From Zoogloea sp041911615 (GTDB lineage Bacteria > Pseudomonadota > Gammaproteobacteria > Burkholderiales > Rhodocyclaceae): 64,000 nucleotides of DNA. How positions within the stretch are numbered: the stretch's first letter is position 1; every line of letters starts with the position of its first letter. Positions 1 through 10,151 of the stretch are shown here, piece by piece. The notes below the pieces were generated by a model. That model was given only the letters and a program-made list of their open reading frames with translations, made no database searches and was not told where the DNA came from. The position numbers and the translations under genes are program-made. The DNA lies in assembly GCF_041911615.1 (NCBI RefSeq), contig NZ_JAYROR010000037.1, forward strand, positions 1 through 64,000, read 5' to 3'.

Positions 1-1083
1 GGCATTGCCTTCCAGTTGGCGCTCGAAGCGGTCTCACCCCTATTGGGAGGACTCACCAAGTGGGCCAAAGGGCTGGAGACCTGGATCAACAATGCGCGCA
101 TCAACTCGTGCGAGACTGCCAAAGCCATCGTCAGCACGGCCGCCGAATCCGTCGGCTACAGCTCGCAGGAAACCTGCGCCGACCTCGCCGTCGAGATGGG
201 CCTGGAGAGCGACCGGGATGCGGCACGCCGGCGTTGTGGCTCGGACCGGCCCAGCATCCTGGCGTCGGCACGTTCCTCCACCGATCCGAATGTGAAGAAC
301 AAGGCCCCCTTCGTCGGCAACCTGACCTGGAAGGCACTTCAGTACACGGGTTCCTACCTGGACGATCAGGAGCGCGAGCTGATCATGAGCCTGGTCGGCA
401 CCATCATCTACTACCCGGAGGAATCGGCGCGCGACCCCGAGCCGATCGCGCCCACCCTCACGTCGATCAGTCAGTTGCTGTACGGCCAGAGCGCGGCGGG
501 CGGCACGGATGTCATCCAGCACATGCTGAAGTGCAACGACTACACCAACTGCGACGTGGTGACGCTGAACACCGGGTACACCCACACGCCCTTCACCGCC
601 AAGGTCGAGGCGATGATGCGTTCCATCGCCGAGAAGATCGCTACGCGGACCGCCATTCCCAATAACTCGACTGAGGTCGGGTTCGTGAACCAGACCACAG
701 AGCCGGTCTACAAGATGCTCTCCATCGGCACCAGCATCCCAGGCTCCGGCCTCTCCGACAGCCTGATCGCCCAGTACCGCGACGTCATCGCCGCCGACTA
801 CGCCTACGTTTTTCTGGAGCGCAACCTGCGTCTGGGCATGGCCGCCCTGGACAAGAACTACACGTTGCAGCAGACGCAACGTGACCAGGCCAACCAGATC
901 CGCCAGCGTGCCCAGGCGATGCTCCTGCAGCTGTCGCAAGAAAAGAACCTGCTCTACCAGAAGGTGGGTTCCTTCCGGGCGGTGGCTAGCCACCTGGAAC
1001 AGCTCGAGCGCCAGCTGCGCTCCAGCATGCCGCAGCACGTGATGGACATGCTCGGCCAGCAGGCCGCCTATCTGTCGCAGTAG
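1..1083 (+). CDS. traH: Conjugal transfer protein TraH (5' end cut off)
   Basis: The reading frame is open from base 1, so the gene starts upstream of the window; about 360 codons are present, against roughly 460 residues in F-plasmid TraH. The protein resembles the C-terminal three quarters of TraH, a periplasmic/outer-membrane factor for F-type pilus extension and mating-pair stabilisation. Visible hallmarks are the N-terminal ALEAVSPLLGG segment, the INSCET motif, several paired cysteines (for example KCNDYTNC), and a Gln-rich helical, probably coiled-coil C-terminus. traG follows after 33 bases, the same order as in F. The TTG near base 16 is an internal codon and not the true start. Confidence 0.88.
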   Translation, partial: GIAFQLALEAVSPLLGGLTKWAKGLETWINNARINSCETAKAIVSTAAESVGYSSQETCADLAVEMGLESDRDAARRRCGSDRPSILASARSSTDPNVKNKAPFVGNLTWKALQYTGSYLDDQERELIMSLVGTIIYYPEESARDPEPIAPTLTSISQLLYGQSAAGGTDVIQHMLKCNDYTNCDVVTLNTGYTHTPFTAKVEAMMRSIAEKIATRTAIPNNSTEVGFVNQTTEPVYKMLSIGTSIPGSGLSDSLIAQYRDVIAADYAYVFLERNLRLGMAALDKNYTLQQTQRDQANQIRQRAQAMLLQLSQEKNLLYQKVGSFRAVASHLEQLERQLRSSMPQHVMDMLGQQAAYLSQ

Positions 1084-1116
1084 CGCCGACGGAATCGCGC
1101 GAGGAGACAGAGCGCC

Positions 1117-3894
1117 ATGTGGGAAATCTACGCCTACCAGAATGCCGATAGCCTGTTTGGTGTCTTCAATGCCGCCGCGGCAATCCATGTATCGGGCGAC
1201 TACCTGTCGGCGGTCGCCGCTGTCGCCTTCTGCGGCTTCGTCGCGGCGCTCATCGCCTACGCTTTCGCCCCCGAGAAATTGCAGGGCTGGAAGTGGTTGG
1301 GCACGGTGGTGCTGGTGTTCTCGGTGCTGATCGTACCCAAGGTCACCGTGGGCATCGTCGACAAGACGGGCGGCTCCGCGGTCAAGATGGTCGACAACGT
1401 GCCCTTCGGGGTGGCCGTCCTGGGCAGCCTCACAAGTACCATCGGCAACACACTGACCGGGCTTTTCGAGACGGCCTTCCAGGTCATTCCGGGCATCGGC
1501 GCCCTGCCCGCCGAGCTCTCCTACCAGCAGAACGGCCTGATGTTCGGCAACCGCCTGATCCGCGAAACCGGCAACGTGGTGTTCCAGGACCCAGCCTTCC
1601 GCACCGACCTCATCAACTTCATCCACAACTGCACCACCTACGACCTGATCGACGGCACCCTCGATCCGGCCACGTTCTCCACGTCCGACGATGTCTGGCC
1701 GTTGATGGCCTCGCCCAATCCGGCGCGCTTCAGCACATTGACCGCCGCGGGCGGCAGCGTCGGCGTCGACACCTGCCCGACCGTCTACCAGAGCCTAAAT
1801 GGGCGACTGCCGGCGCAGATCACCCGCATCCAGGGGCGGCTCGCCTTCCAGCTCAACCCGACGCTGCCCGGTGCCGCTGCCGCAGCCGTCATTGCCGGGC
1901 AGATCCAACAAGCCTATCTCAAGAACAGCATCGCCACCGCCGCGGCCACGGCTGCCGACCTCATCCGGCAGAACGCGGTGCTCAATGCGATCGAGGACAC
2001 CAGCAAGATCGTCGGCCAGAAGGTCAACGATCCGGCGGCCATGGTGCTGGCGGTCGGCCGGGCGCAGGCCGTGGCCCAGCAGAATGCGACCTGGCTCAAC
2101 TACGGCAAAGTGGCCGAGCAGGCCCTGCCGGTGTTCCGCAACGTGGTCGAGGCGGTGACCTACGCGATGTTCCCGCTCTTCGTCCTGCTCCTGCTGCTCA
2201 CCAGCGGCCGCGAGACCATGATCGCCTTCAAGGGCTACGCGGCGGTGCTGATCTGGATCCAGCTCTGGCCCCCGCTCTACGCCATCCTCAACTACATGGC
2301 TTCGATCTACGCGGCCTACGATCTGGCGGCCGCGGCGGACCTCGGTACCGGCACCAAGGCGCTGGCCCTACAGACCGCCTCAACGATCTATTCGCGTGCG
2401 ATCTCGGGCGAAGCCGTCGTCGGGTACCTGGCGATGAGTATCCCCTTCATCGCCTGGGCGGCCTTGAAGCGCATGGAGAACTTCGGGACGGCGCTGGTCG
2501 GCGGCCTGTCGGGCCTGCAGGCGATGATCTCGGGTGGCACCTCGGCCTCGACCGTCGGCAACATTTCCATGGGGAACGTGGGGATGGACCAGATGCACCT
2601 GGCGCCCAACCGCACCTCGGCCTTCATGCACAGCTGGCAAAACGACCTGAGCGGGAACACCTTCTCGTCGAATGTGCTGACCGGACGGACGGCCGTCAGC
2701 CTGCTGCGCAACCAGGGCTTTGCGTCGCGGATGGTCTCGATGCGTGTGTCCGAGCAGGATGTGGTGCAGGCCAGTCGGCAAGCCGATGCTGCGCGCGGCG
2801 AGGCAATCTCCGCAAATACCGAGCGATCGGCGGCTCTCACCGAGACTTTTACACAAGGCCTGGCAAAACTGCGATCCCTGCGCAGCAGCAGCGGCACAGT
2901 CTCAAGCAGCTTCGAGCAGATGGGCGAGACACTCAACCGGCTGGATCAGATCTCGAAAAACGTGGCGGACAGCACGGGCTTGACCCAGAGCCAAGTGGCG
3001 CAGATCGCCTTCGGTGCTACTGGCCACCTGGGGATCAATACCCCCGTAGCGGGCGCGGAACTTCAGGCCCGCGCCGGGAAGAACTACATGTCGGGTCTAT
3101 CGGCTGCCCAGCAGAAGGTACTCAACAGCCTCACACAAGAGCAGATTGCGGAGTTCAAGCAGTTTGGCGATCGGGTGTCGCGCGATTCGAGCCTCATCAA
3201 CAGTTTCGCCAAGGACTCCCGCGAGGCCCAGGAAATGTCGTCGCGGCTCGCCAGCGCTATGTCTCGAGCCGAGCGGGCCGATGCCACTTTCGCCGAAAGA
3301 ACGGCCTTTGCGGAGCGCCTCTCACTGGCCAGGGACCGCGGAGAATCCCTTTCCATTGATATCGCCCAGGACCCGCACAACCTGGAGATGTTCCTGCGCT
3401 ACGCCGAGCAGTATGGCGGCGACAGCGCCTCGGCGCTCTCCATGTTTGAGGCAGAACTCGCTCGCCAAGGCCTCAGGCCAAACCGGGTGTTTTCCGATGG
3501 CACGGCTCTACCCACTTCGTTCGACGACGTGCGCGTCCTGCACGACCGGCATGCCTCGGACCCGACCCTGGCGCCCGATCTCTCGGCCTCGGATCAACAG
3601 CACCGCGCGACAGTTGCGCGCTCCAACCGACCCACGCCGAGCGCTCACTCGGACACGAGCCCGCCTTCGCTGCGAAACGACGTACAGACTGAGGGCAAGG
3701 CCATCAGGAATGAAACCGCTTCGGCCAGATCCACCTTTGACCGAAAGGCAGAGATCGTCGATACCGCAGATGGCACCTTGGCCACCAAGAAATCCCTGCT
3801 CAAGCAATCGGGCAAGCAGGTAGTCGATGATGGCGCAGCATCGATCGACAATGCGAAGGAAGTGGTGAAAGATCTGCTTCGAAAGGACGAGTGA
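1117..3894 (+). CDS. traG: Conjugal transfer mating-pair stabilisation protein TraG
   Basis: The product has 925 residues, close to the roughly 940 of F TraG. Membrane segments lie in the N-terminal half (around residues 25-50, 55-75, 345-365, 375-405 and 435-455), followed by a long hydrophilic, helical C-terminal part rich in Ser, Ala, Glu and Arg that would be periplasmic. In F, TraG acts in pilus assembly and, through its C-terminal part, in mating-pair stabilisation and entry exclusion. A GAGGAG ribosome-binding site precedes the ATG, and traH lies directly upstream, so the two are probably cotranscribed. The stop is immediately followed by the stop of a convergent small gene on the other strand. 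Confidence 0.88.
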   Translation: MWEIYAYQNADSLFGVFNAAAAIHVSGDYLSAVAAVAFCGFVAALIAYAFAPEKLQGWKWLGTVVLVFSVLIVPKVTVGIVDKTGGSAVKMVDNVPFGVAVLGSLTSTIGNTLTGLFETAFQVIPGIGALPAELSYQQNGLMFGNRLIRETGNVVFQDPAFRTDLINFIHNCTTYDLIDGTLDPATFSTSDDVWPLMASPNPARFSTLTAAGGSVGVDTCPTVYQSLNGRLPAQITRIQGRLAFQLNPTLPGAAAAAVIAGQIQQAYLKNSIATAAATAADLIRQNAVLNAIEDTSKIVGQKVNDPAAMVLAVGRAQAVAQQNATWLNYGKVAEQALPVFRNVVEAVTYAMFPLFVLLLLLTSGRETMIAFKGYAAVLIWIQLWPPLYAILNYMASIYAAYDLAAAADLGTGTKALALQTASTIYSRAISGEAVVGYLAMSIPFIAWAALKRMENFGTALVGGLSGLQAMISGGTSASTVGNISMGNVGMDQMHLAPNRTSAFMHSWQNDLSGNTFSSNVLTGRTAVSLLRNQGFASRMVSMRVSEQDVVQASRQADAARGEAISANTERSAALTETFTQGLAKLRSLRSSSGTVSSSFEQMGETLNRLDQISKNVADSTGLTQSQVAQIAFGATGHLGINTPVAGAELQARAGKNYMSGLSAAQQKVLNSLTQEQIAEFKQFGDRVSRDSSLINSFAKDSREAQEMSSRLASAMSRAERADATFAERTAFAERLSLARDRGESLSIDIAQDPHNLEMFLRYAEQYGGDSASALSMFEAELARQGLRPNRVFSDGTALPTSFDDVRVLHDRHASDPTLAPDLSASDQQHRATVARSNRPTPSAHSDTSPPSLRNDVQTEGKAIRNETASARSTFDRKAEIVDTADGTLATKKSLLKQSGKQVVDDGAASIDNAKEVVKDLLRKDE

Positions 3895-4215
3895 TCAATC
3901 GGCCATTCCGCCAGTTCCGCCGAACTGTTTGCTGTCCGGGGATGGCGGCTTCATGAACTGTGGATGACCCTCGTCGCGCCAGTAGTTGTCCATGAGGTCT
4001 TCGGAGGAGGTACCGAGCCCGCGGAGGGCGCCGTCCCGACGAGGCGTCGCGCGACTGCCTAGACCGATTCTGGACAGGGCCGCACCAGCGGTTGCGCCGA
4101 TAAGGCCGCCAAGAACCATCATGAACACTTTGACGGCCCACGTCTCACCCAGCGCCGACAGCAAACCAATGGCCAACCCCGCTATGACGAATCCGATGAC
4201 AACGAGCTTTCTCAT
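3895..4215 (-). CDS. Small membrane protein of the integrative element, unknown function
   Basis: I do not recognise a family. The 106-residue product starts with two hydrophobic stretches (about residues 4-20 and 28-46), the second Gly/Ala-rich (GGLIGATAGAALSRIG), followed by a polar Arg/Asp/Pro-rich tail ending GGTGGMAD. A strong AGGAGG site sits six bases before the ATG, which supports it as a real gene. It converges with traG, the two stop codons being directly adjacent, and lies between transfer genes and the integrase, so it belongs to the mobile element. Confidence 0.6.
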   Translation of the reverse strand: MRKLVVIGFVIAGLAIGLLSALGETWAVKVFMMVLGGLIGATAGAALSRIGLGSRATPRRDGALRGLGTSSEDLMDNYWRDEGHPQFMKPPSPDSKQFGGTGGMAD

Positions 4216-4358
4216 TTCGGCCTCCTGGCTTTCAGCCTACATCGGACCGTACAGATTTCAACGCCTCAGCCTGACTCAGCCTGATCCCGACTTGCATTGC
4301 CACCACCAAGGCTGAGGCTGGAAGAGTCATATCCATTGGATAAGGCAAAGGCACGAAC

Positions 4359-5636
4359 CTACGCCACCCTCCCAGTGCGTAGGGGTACCACTTTGGCCCC
4401 GGCAATCCATCCATCAACCATGTCGGCCCAGCTTTGCAGCATTTCCCGGCGCTGCTCGGCGTACTCAGCCTTGTTATAGACGGCGCGCACGCCTCGCTGC
4501 TCGTGTGCCAGGCACTTCTCGATCCAGTCGGTATTGAAGCCCGCCTCATGCAAAAGCGTCGAGCCTGTCCGGCGCAGGTCATGAACGCAGAAATGCGGTA
4601 GTTCATGGCCCTCCTTTTGGGCTTTTTCGACCACAGCGGCAATCACTCGATTGAGGGTCGCCTCGCTCATTGGCTTGTCGGTCTCGTATCTGCCGGGGAG
4701 CAGGTACGGGCTGCTGCCCGCGCACGTCTTGAGCCCTACCAGCAGATCGAGCGCTTGCTGGCTCAGGTAGACCACGTGCGGCCGACGGGCCTTCATGCGT
4801 TCGGCTGGGACTGTCCAAGTGGCCGCCTCGAAATCAACCTCTTTCCACGTCGCCTGAAGCAGTTCCCCCTTGCGGCACATGCTCAGGAGGATGAACTTAA
4901 GCGCCAGCTTGAAGGTGGGCAGCGTCCCGACGCTATCCAGGACAGTGAAGAAAGTCCTGATCTCCCCCGGCGTCAGCGCCCGCTCCCGCGGCTTGAACGT
5001 CGCGATGGCCGAGGCTTTCACATTCTCGGCCGGATTCTCGATCTTGAGGCCGCGTGCCATGGCGTGACGGTAAACCTGCTGGATGATTTCGCGGGCATGC
5101 ACCGCCGTCGCCGGCGCTCCCCGCTCCTTGATCTTCTCGCACAAGTCGAACACCTGGCTGGACGTGATTTCTTCGAGCTTGCGTTTGCCCAACTTGGGCA
5201 GTACGTCACGGTCGAGAATGCTCTTGCGCATCGCTACTGTACTGTCGGCCAAGCCGGCGTCGCGCAGCCAAATGTCGGCAAACGCCTTGAAGGTGCCCGA
5301 TTCCCGCAATTCCCGTTTACCGTCAGCCTTGTCTCGTGCCGGCGACTCGCCGCGGCTGACGGCATTCTTCGCCCGCGCCAGAAGTTCGCGCGCATCGGCC
5401 AGCGACAAGGGATCGCCGTACTTGATGGTCTCAGGGTCACGCTTGGGCTGGCTGGCTTGGAACTCGTCGTACTGGCCCAAGCTAAGGGTTTCGCGCCGGC
5501 CCGCCAAGCGGTAGTCATAGCGGAAGGTCACGGTGCCCTTTGGCGAAACCACTACGTACATGCCGTCACGGTCTGGAACCTTGTAAGCCCTTTCCTGGGG
5601 CTTGAGGTTCTTCAGTTTCATGTCGCTCAGGGCCAT
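4359..5636 (-). CDS. int: P4-type tyrosine integrase of the integrative element
   Basis: This 425-residue site-specific recombinase has an N-terminal arm-DNA-binding domain (DUF4102-like, about residues 1-95), a core-binding SAM-like domain (about 115-215) and a C-terminal catalytic domain. Visible catalytic elements are Arg255 (in SMCRKGELL), His352/Arg355 (HDLRR), His378 (LAHE) and a tyrosine at 387 or 392 in VYNKAEY. I chose the ATG at 5636, not the in-frame ATG at 5714, because GGAGGA lies at good spacing before it and family members begin at MALSDMKLKNL-like sequence. It points away from guaA, whose 3' end is about 220 bases upstream, as expected for an element integrated there. An inverted repeat precedes the start. 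Confidence 0.9.
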   Translation of the reverse strand: MALSDMKLKNLKPQERAYKVPDRDGMYVVVSPKGTVTFRYDYRLAGRRETLSLGQYDEFQASQPKRDPETIKYGDPLSLADARELLARAKNAVSRGESPARDKADGKRELRESGTFKAFADIWLRDAGLADSTVAMRKSILDRDVLPKLGKRKLEEITSSQVFDLCEKIKERGAPATAVHAREIIQQVYRHAMARGLKIENPAENVKASAIATFKPRERALTPGEIRTFFTVLDSVGTLPTFKLALKFILLSMCRKGELLQATWKEVDFEAATWTVPAERMKARRPHVVYLSQQALDLLVGLKTCAGSSPYLLPGRYETDKPMSEATLNRVIAAVVEKAQKEGHELPHFCVHDLRRTGSTLLHEAGFNTDWIEKCLAHEQRGVRAVYNKAEYAEQRREMLQSWADMVDGWIAGAKVVPLRTGRVA

Positions 5637-5659
5637 CGCCTTGTCCTCCACGGGATTCG

Positions 5660-5736
5660 CGTTTACCGTCAGAGCATCAAGACGGTAAACGGTTCGCTGA
5701 TCAGCACACCCCAAACTATACCGTCATTTTTACCGT
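5660..5736. repeat. TACCGT repeat cluster / inverted repeat upstream of int
   Basis: A perfect 11-base inverted repeat, CGTTTACCGTC at 5660-5670 and GACGGTAAACG at 5681-5691, is separated by ten bases. Two more TACCGT copies lie at 5720-5725 and 5731-5736. A further 13-base copy (CGTTTACCGTCAG) is inside int at 5314-5326. Such clusters next to the integrase gene resemble arm-type integrase sites or an operator for an excisionase or repressor. The role is inferred from position only. Confidence 0.55.
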
Positions 5737-5854
5737 TGAAAAGTGTGGGATTTGTATGCACGTCATGGGACGACAAAAAGACAAAGACCCTTGAAAAATC
5801 AAGGGCCTCTGGCGGTTGGCGGGTCGTTGTGGGACCCTATGAAACGCTACCGAA

Positions 5855-7417
<1,563 letters not shown>

Positions 7418-7452
7418 GGCGGGTTCCGAAGGGTTAAAACAGGAAGCCCAAC

Positions 7453-7458
7453 ATTATA
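7453..7458 (-). promoter_or_regulatory. Candidate -10 element of guaA
   Basis: TATAAT on the minus strand sits about 36 bases upstream of the guaA ATG in the 119-base space divergent to the ubiX-like gene. No convincing -35 box was found at the right spacing, so this is a tentative call. Confidence 0.35.
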
Positions 7459-7536
7459 CAACCGTAGGCAAGGCCGTCAGGAAATGGCAGCATTTAGCCG
7501 CGGCCAGAAAGCCCAACGCCTCCGAAAGACCCCAAT

Positions 7537-8118
7537 ATGAAAACCCCACGCCTCGTCGTCGGCATCAGTGGTGCCAGCGGCTTCCAGTACGGCATCAAGG
7601 CCCTCGAGCTCCTGCGCCCGCTCGACGTGGAGGTGCATCTCGTCATCTCGAAGGGCGCCCAGCTTACCCGCGCGATGGAAACCGACGTCCCGCCCGGCGC
7701 CGCCGAAGCCCTGGCCGATGTGGTGCACCCGGTGCAGAATCTCGGCGCCGCGATTTCCAGCGGCTCGTTCGCCACCCTCGGCATGCTGGTGGCGCCGTGC
7801 TCGATGAGCACCCTCGGCGCCATCGCCCACGGCATCACCGACAATCTCCTCACCCGAGCCGCCGACGTGGTGCTGAAAGAACGCCGCCGGCTGGTGCTGA
7901 TGGTGCGCGAAACGCCGCTCCACCTGGGGCACCTGCGCAACATGGTGGCGGTCACGGAGATGGGCGGCATCGTCTTCCCGCCAGTGCCGGCGCTCTATCA
8001 TCGCCCCGCCTCGGTGGACGAACTCGTCGCCCATAGCGTCGGTCGAGCCCTCGACCTGTTCGGGCTGAGCGTCCCAAACCAGCCCCGCTGGGGCGAAACG
8101 GCTGCCGACAGCGATTAA
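7537..8118 (+). CDS. ubiX: UbiX/Pad1-family flavin prenyltransferase
   Basis: The 193-residue protein has the UbiX flavoprotein fold: the N-terminal VVGISGASG nucleotide-binding loop, a central SSGSFATLGMLVAPCSMSTLGAIAHGITDNLLTRA-type region in which SxGSF and the PCSMSTL motif are family markers, and the KERRRLVLMVRETPLHLGHLRNM segment. The family attaches dimethylallyl phosphate to FMN to make prenylated FMN, the cofactor of UbiD decarboxylases, used in ubiquinone synthesis or aromatic acid metabolism. No ubiD partner is in the window. It is divergent from guaA. Confidence 0.9.
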   Translation: MKTPRLVVGISGASGFQYGIKALELLRPLDVEVHLVISKGAQLTRAMETDVPPGAAEALADVVHPVQNLGAAISSGSFATLGMLVAPCSMSTLGAIAHGITDNLLTRAADVVLKERRRLVLMVRETPLHLGHLRNMVAVTEMGGIVFPPVPALYHRPASVDELVAHSVGRALDLFGLSVPNQPRWGETAADSD

Positions 8119-8183
8119 GAATCGCCGCACCGTGAGCTGCGCGGTGCGATTCGCGTCGCAAGCGCGCGAGACCTGGGCGACAC

Positions 8184-8447
8184 CTACGAAAAGGGTGGAA
8201 CCCCTTCTCTGGGGTACTCAGCGTCGGGCTGACCTGGGCGGCCCCAAACCGGCTCATAGAGGCTAACGATCTGCAGCATGGACTCGATCGCTTCAAGCTC
8301 TTCCAGTTTCGCCTTGTCGAGACTCTCCAGTTTCAAGACATGAAGTATCCGCGGACCAAGCAAGTGCTCGATGCCCGCGCGCCTGGCAATGCGTCTGATG
8401 CGGTTGCGAACGATCTGCGGTGGATCTTTGAGGACGGGGTTGTACAT
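8184..8447 (-). CDS. Small hypothetical protein
   Basis: An 87-residue basic-to-acidic protein I do not recognise: an Arg-rich helix (RNRIRRIARRAG), a Leu/Lys/Glu segment (LDKAKLEELEAIESML), and a polar Pro/Glu tail. Base composition is lower in GC than neighbouring genes and there is no clear partner. It fills most of the gap between the ubiX-like gene and a glycosyltransferase. It may be a real orphan gene or an accidental open frame. Confidence 0.4.
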   Translation of the reverse strand: MYNPVLKDPPQIVRNRIRRIARRAGIEHLLGPRILHVLKLESLDKAKLEELEAIESMLQIVSLYEPVWGRPGQPDAEYPREGVPPFS

Positions 8448-8731
8448 GGCCCGGCTTTGGATGACGAGAGATCAGTCACTATGCCTGTGCGGCAGCGGCG
8501 CGTCAGCGGCGTCCACCACGCTTGAGCAAGCCGCAGGGGCTGTTGCATGACTTTCGTCTCAGCGTCGACTTAATCATCTCGAAACACACCCAACCCTTCA
8601 AAATCCTGTCAATTTAAATAAAGTCAACAAAAATCTAATATTAAGAATATCTTAAGGTTCGATTTGTATCTTTCGAGCAACAAAATAACTACTGGACGCG
8701 CCTGATCCCAGGACCGCGACCTCGTTGGCTC
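8448..8731. other. AT-rich intergenic stretch before the glycosyltransferase pair
   Basis: From about 8570 to 8690 the sequence is clearly AT-rich compared with the surrounding DNA. It presumably carries the promoter of the downstream glycosyltransferase pair, but I could not identify a convincing -35/-10 pair or operator. Nothing else is seen. Confidence 0.4.
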
Positions 8732-10147
8732 GTGAAACATTTCGGACTGCAGGGTAGATCCGGCTGGGTTGTCGGACTGCTCCTTCTACTCGCGGCACTT
8801 CAAACCGCCTACAACGCCCGTATTCCGCTGATGGGCGACGAGGCCTATTACTGGTCGTGGAGCCGCCACCTCGCTCTTTCCTACTTCGACCATCCCCCGA
8901 TGATCGCGTGGCTACTCAGGCTCACGACTACCGGGGCGACGAACGAGCTTGCCGTCCGGTTGGTGCCGGTCGGTTGCTTCACGGCAACGGCCTGGCTTAT
9001 CTGGCGACTGGCGCAGGAGACTGCCGGCGACCGGGCCGCCGCGCTGTCGCTGGTCATCTTCCTGGCGATGCCCGCCACGCACATCGGGGCCTTCGCCGCG
9101 GTGCCTGATGCGCCACTGATGCTCTTCTGGACCGTGGCGCTCTACACCGGCCACCGCATGTTGCAGAGCGACGCACTCCGCTGGCCACTGCTCACCGGCG
9201 TGGCCATCGGGCTTGCGCTGCTGTCGAAATACACGGCGATTCTCTTTCCGGCTCAATTGTTGCTGTTCCTGGCCGTCTGGCGTCGCGACAAGCTGACCCA
9301 GGGGCGCAACTGGCTGGCTGCTCCCGTCGCATTGGCGGTGTTTTCGCCGGTTCTGATCTGGAACGCCGAACACGACTGGGTGAGTTTTGCGTTCCAGTAC
9401 CGCCATGGTGCGGACGAAGGCCACGGCATCGACTGGCGCGAGTGGGCCGGCTTCGTGGGCGGCACCTTTGCGGTGTTCTCCCCCGTTCTCCTGGGGGTTG
9501 CGCTCATGGCGGCGACGCGCGCCCTCAGGAACGCTTCGGAGAGTCGTCGCTATCTCGCGGTGGCGTGCTTGTTCCCGCTGGCCTTCTTTGCCTGGAAAGG
9601 GCTCTTTCGCAAAGTTGAGCTCAACTGGGTGGCCATCGCGTTTCCGGCGGCCACGATTCTTGCCGGCGCGTATCTGGCCGAGCGCAGGCTCATCCGGACC
9701 GCAGTGTTCGGTCTCGTGCTCGCACTGCTGCTGACCGCCATCGTCAAGTTTCCGCTTGCCTTCGGATTGCCCGCCAAGCTCAACCCGTTCAACCGCTTCT
9801 ACTCGAACCAGGCGGTCGTGGAGGCCTTGCTCAGCTTCCGACGTGATGGCGAGCCCCTTCTCGCCGACCACTACACGACGGCGTCCCTGCTCAGCTTCTA
9901 CTCACCGGACCATCCCGTTGTGACGATTCCCACGACCACGCGACCGAGCCAGTACGACATCCGGGATGAGAAGCCCGCCGGCGTCCGACCCCACGGCCTC
10001 TACCTCACCTCGACCCGACAAGGGGGCCCCCTGTCGTGCAGTGAGCTGGAGTGGAAGTGCGGCGGCGCCCTGTTTCTCAAGACTCTGACCCTCCAGGCGC
10101 CGGGCTTCCAGCCCCGCACCTTCCGCTTTTATCGTTGCGGTAGCTAA
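8732..10147 (+). CDS. Glycosyltransferase family 39 (ArnT/PMT-like) membrane protein
   Basis: A 471-residue integral membrane protein with about ten hydrophobic segments. The first periplasmic loop has the GT39 signature MGDEAYYWSWSRH (acidic pair near residue 35) and the later HPPMIAW motif, both typical of dolichol/undecaprenyl-phosphate-sugar:acceptor transferases such as ArnT. It would move a sugar from a polyprenyl-phosphate donor to lipid A, another glycolipid or a protein on the periplasmic side. The start is GTG at 8732. The next gene, four bases on, encodes the likely donor synthase. Confidence 0.85.
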   Translation: MKHFGLQGRSGWVVGLLLLLAALQTAYNARIPLMGDEAYYWSWSRHLALSYFDHPPMIAWLLRLTTTGATNELAVRLVPVGCFTATAWLIWRLAQETAGDRAAALSLVIFLAMPATHIGAFAAVPDAPLMLFWTVALYTGHRMLQSDALRWPLLTGVAIGLALLSKYTAILFPAQLLLFLAVWRRDKLTQGRNWLAAPVALAVFSPVLIWNAEHDWVSFAFQYRHGADEGHGIDWREWAGFVGGTFAVFSPVLLGVALMAATRALRNASESRRYLAVACLFPLAFFAWKGLFRKVELNWVAIAFPAATILAGAYLAERRLIRTAVFGLVLALLLTAIVKFPLAFGLPAKLNPFNRFYSNQAVVEALLSFRRDGEPLLADHYTTASLLSFYSPDHPVVTIPTTTRPSQYDIRDEKPAGVRPHGLYLTSTRQGGPLSCSELEWKCGGALFLKTLTLQAPGFQPRTFRFYRCGS

Positions 10148-10151
10148 TCCC

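Noticed and set aside
40..1626. 528-codon open frame on the minus strand opposite traH/traG
   Set aside because: It is antisense to two well-supported genes, and its His/Gln/Val/Gly-rich composition is typical of shadow frames in GC-rich DNA.
8119..8152. Hairpin after the ubiX-like gene as a terminator
   Set aside because: The arms GAATCGC.../...GCGATTC pair only with bulges and no T-run follows, so a rho-independent terminator is not supported.
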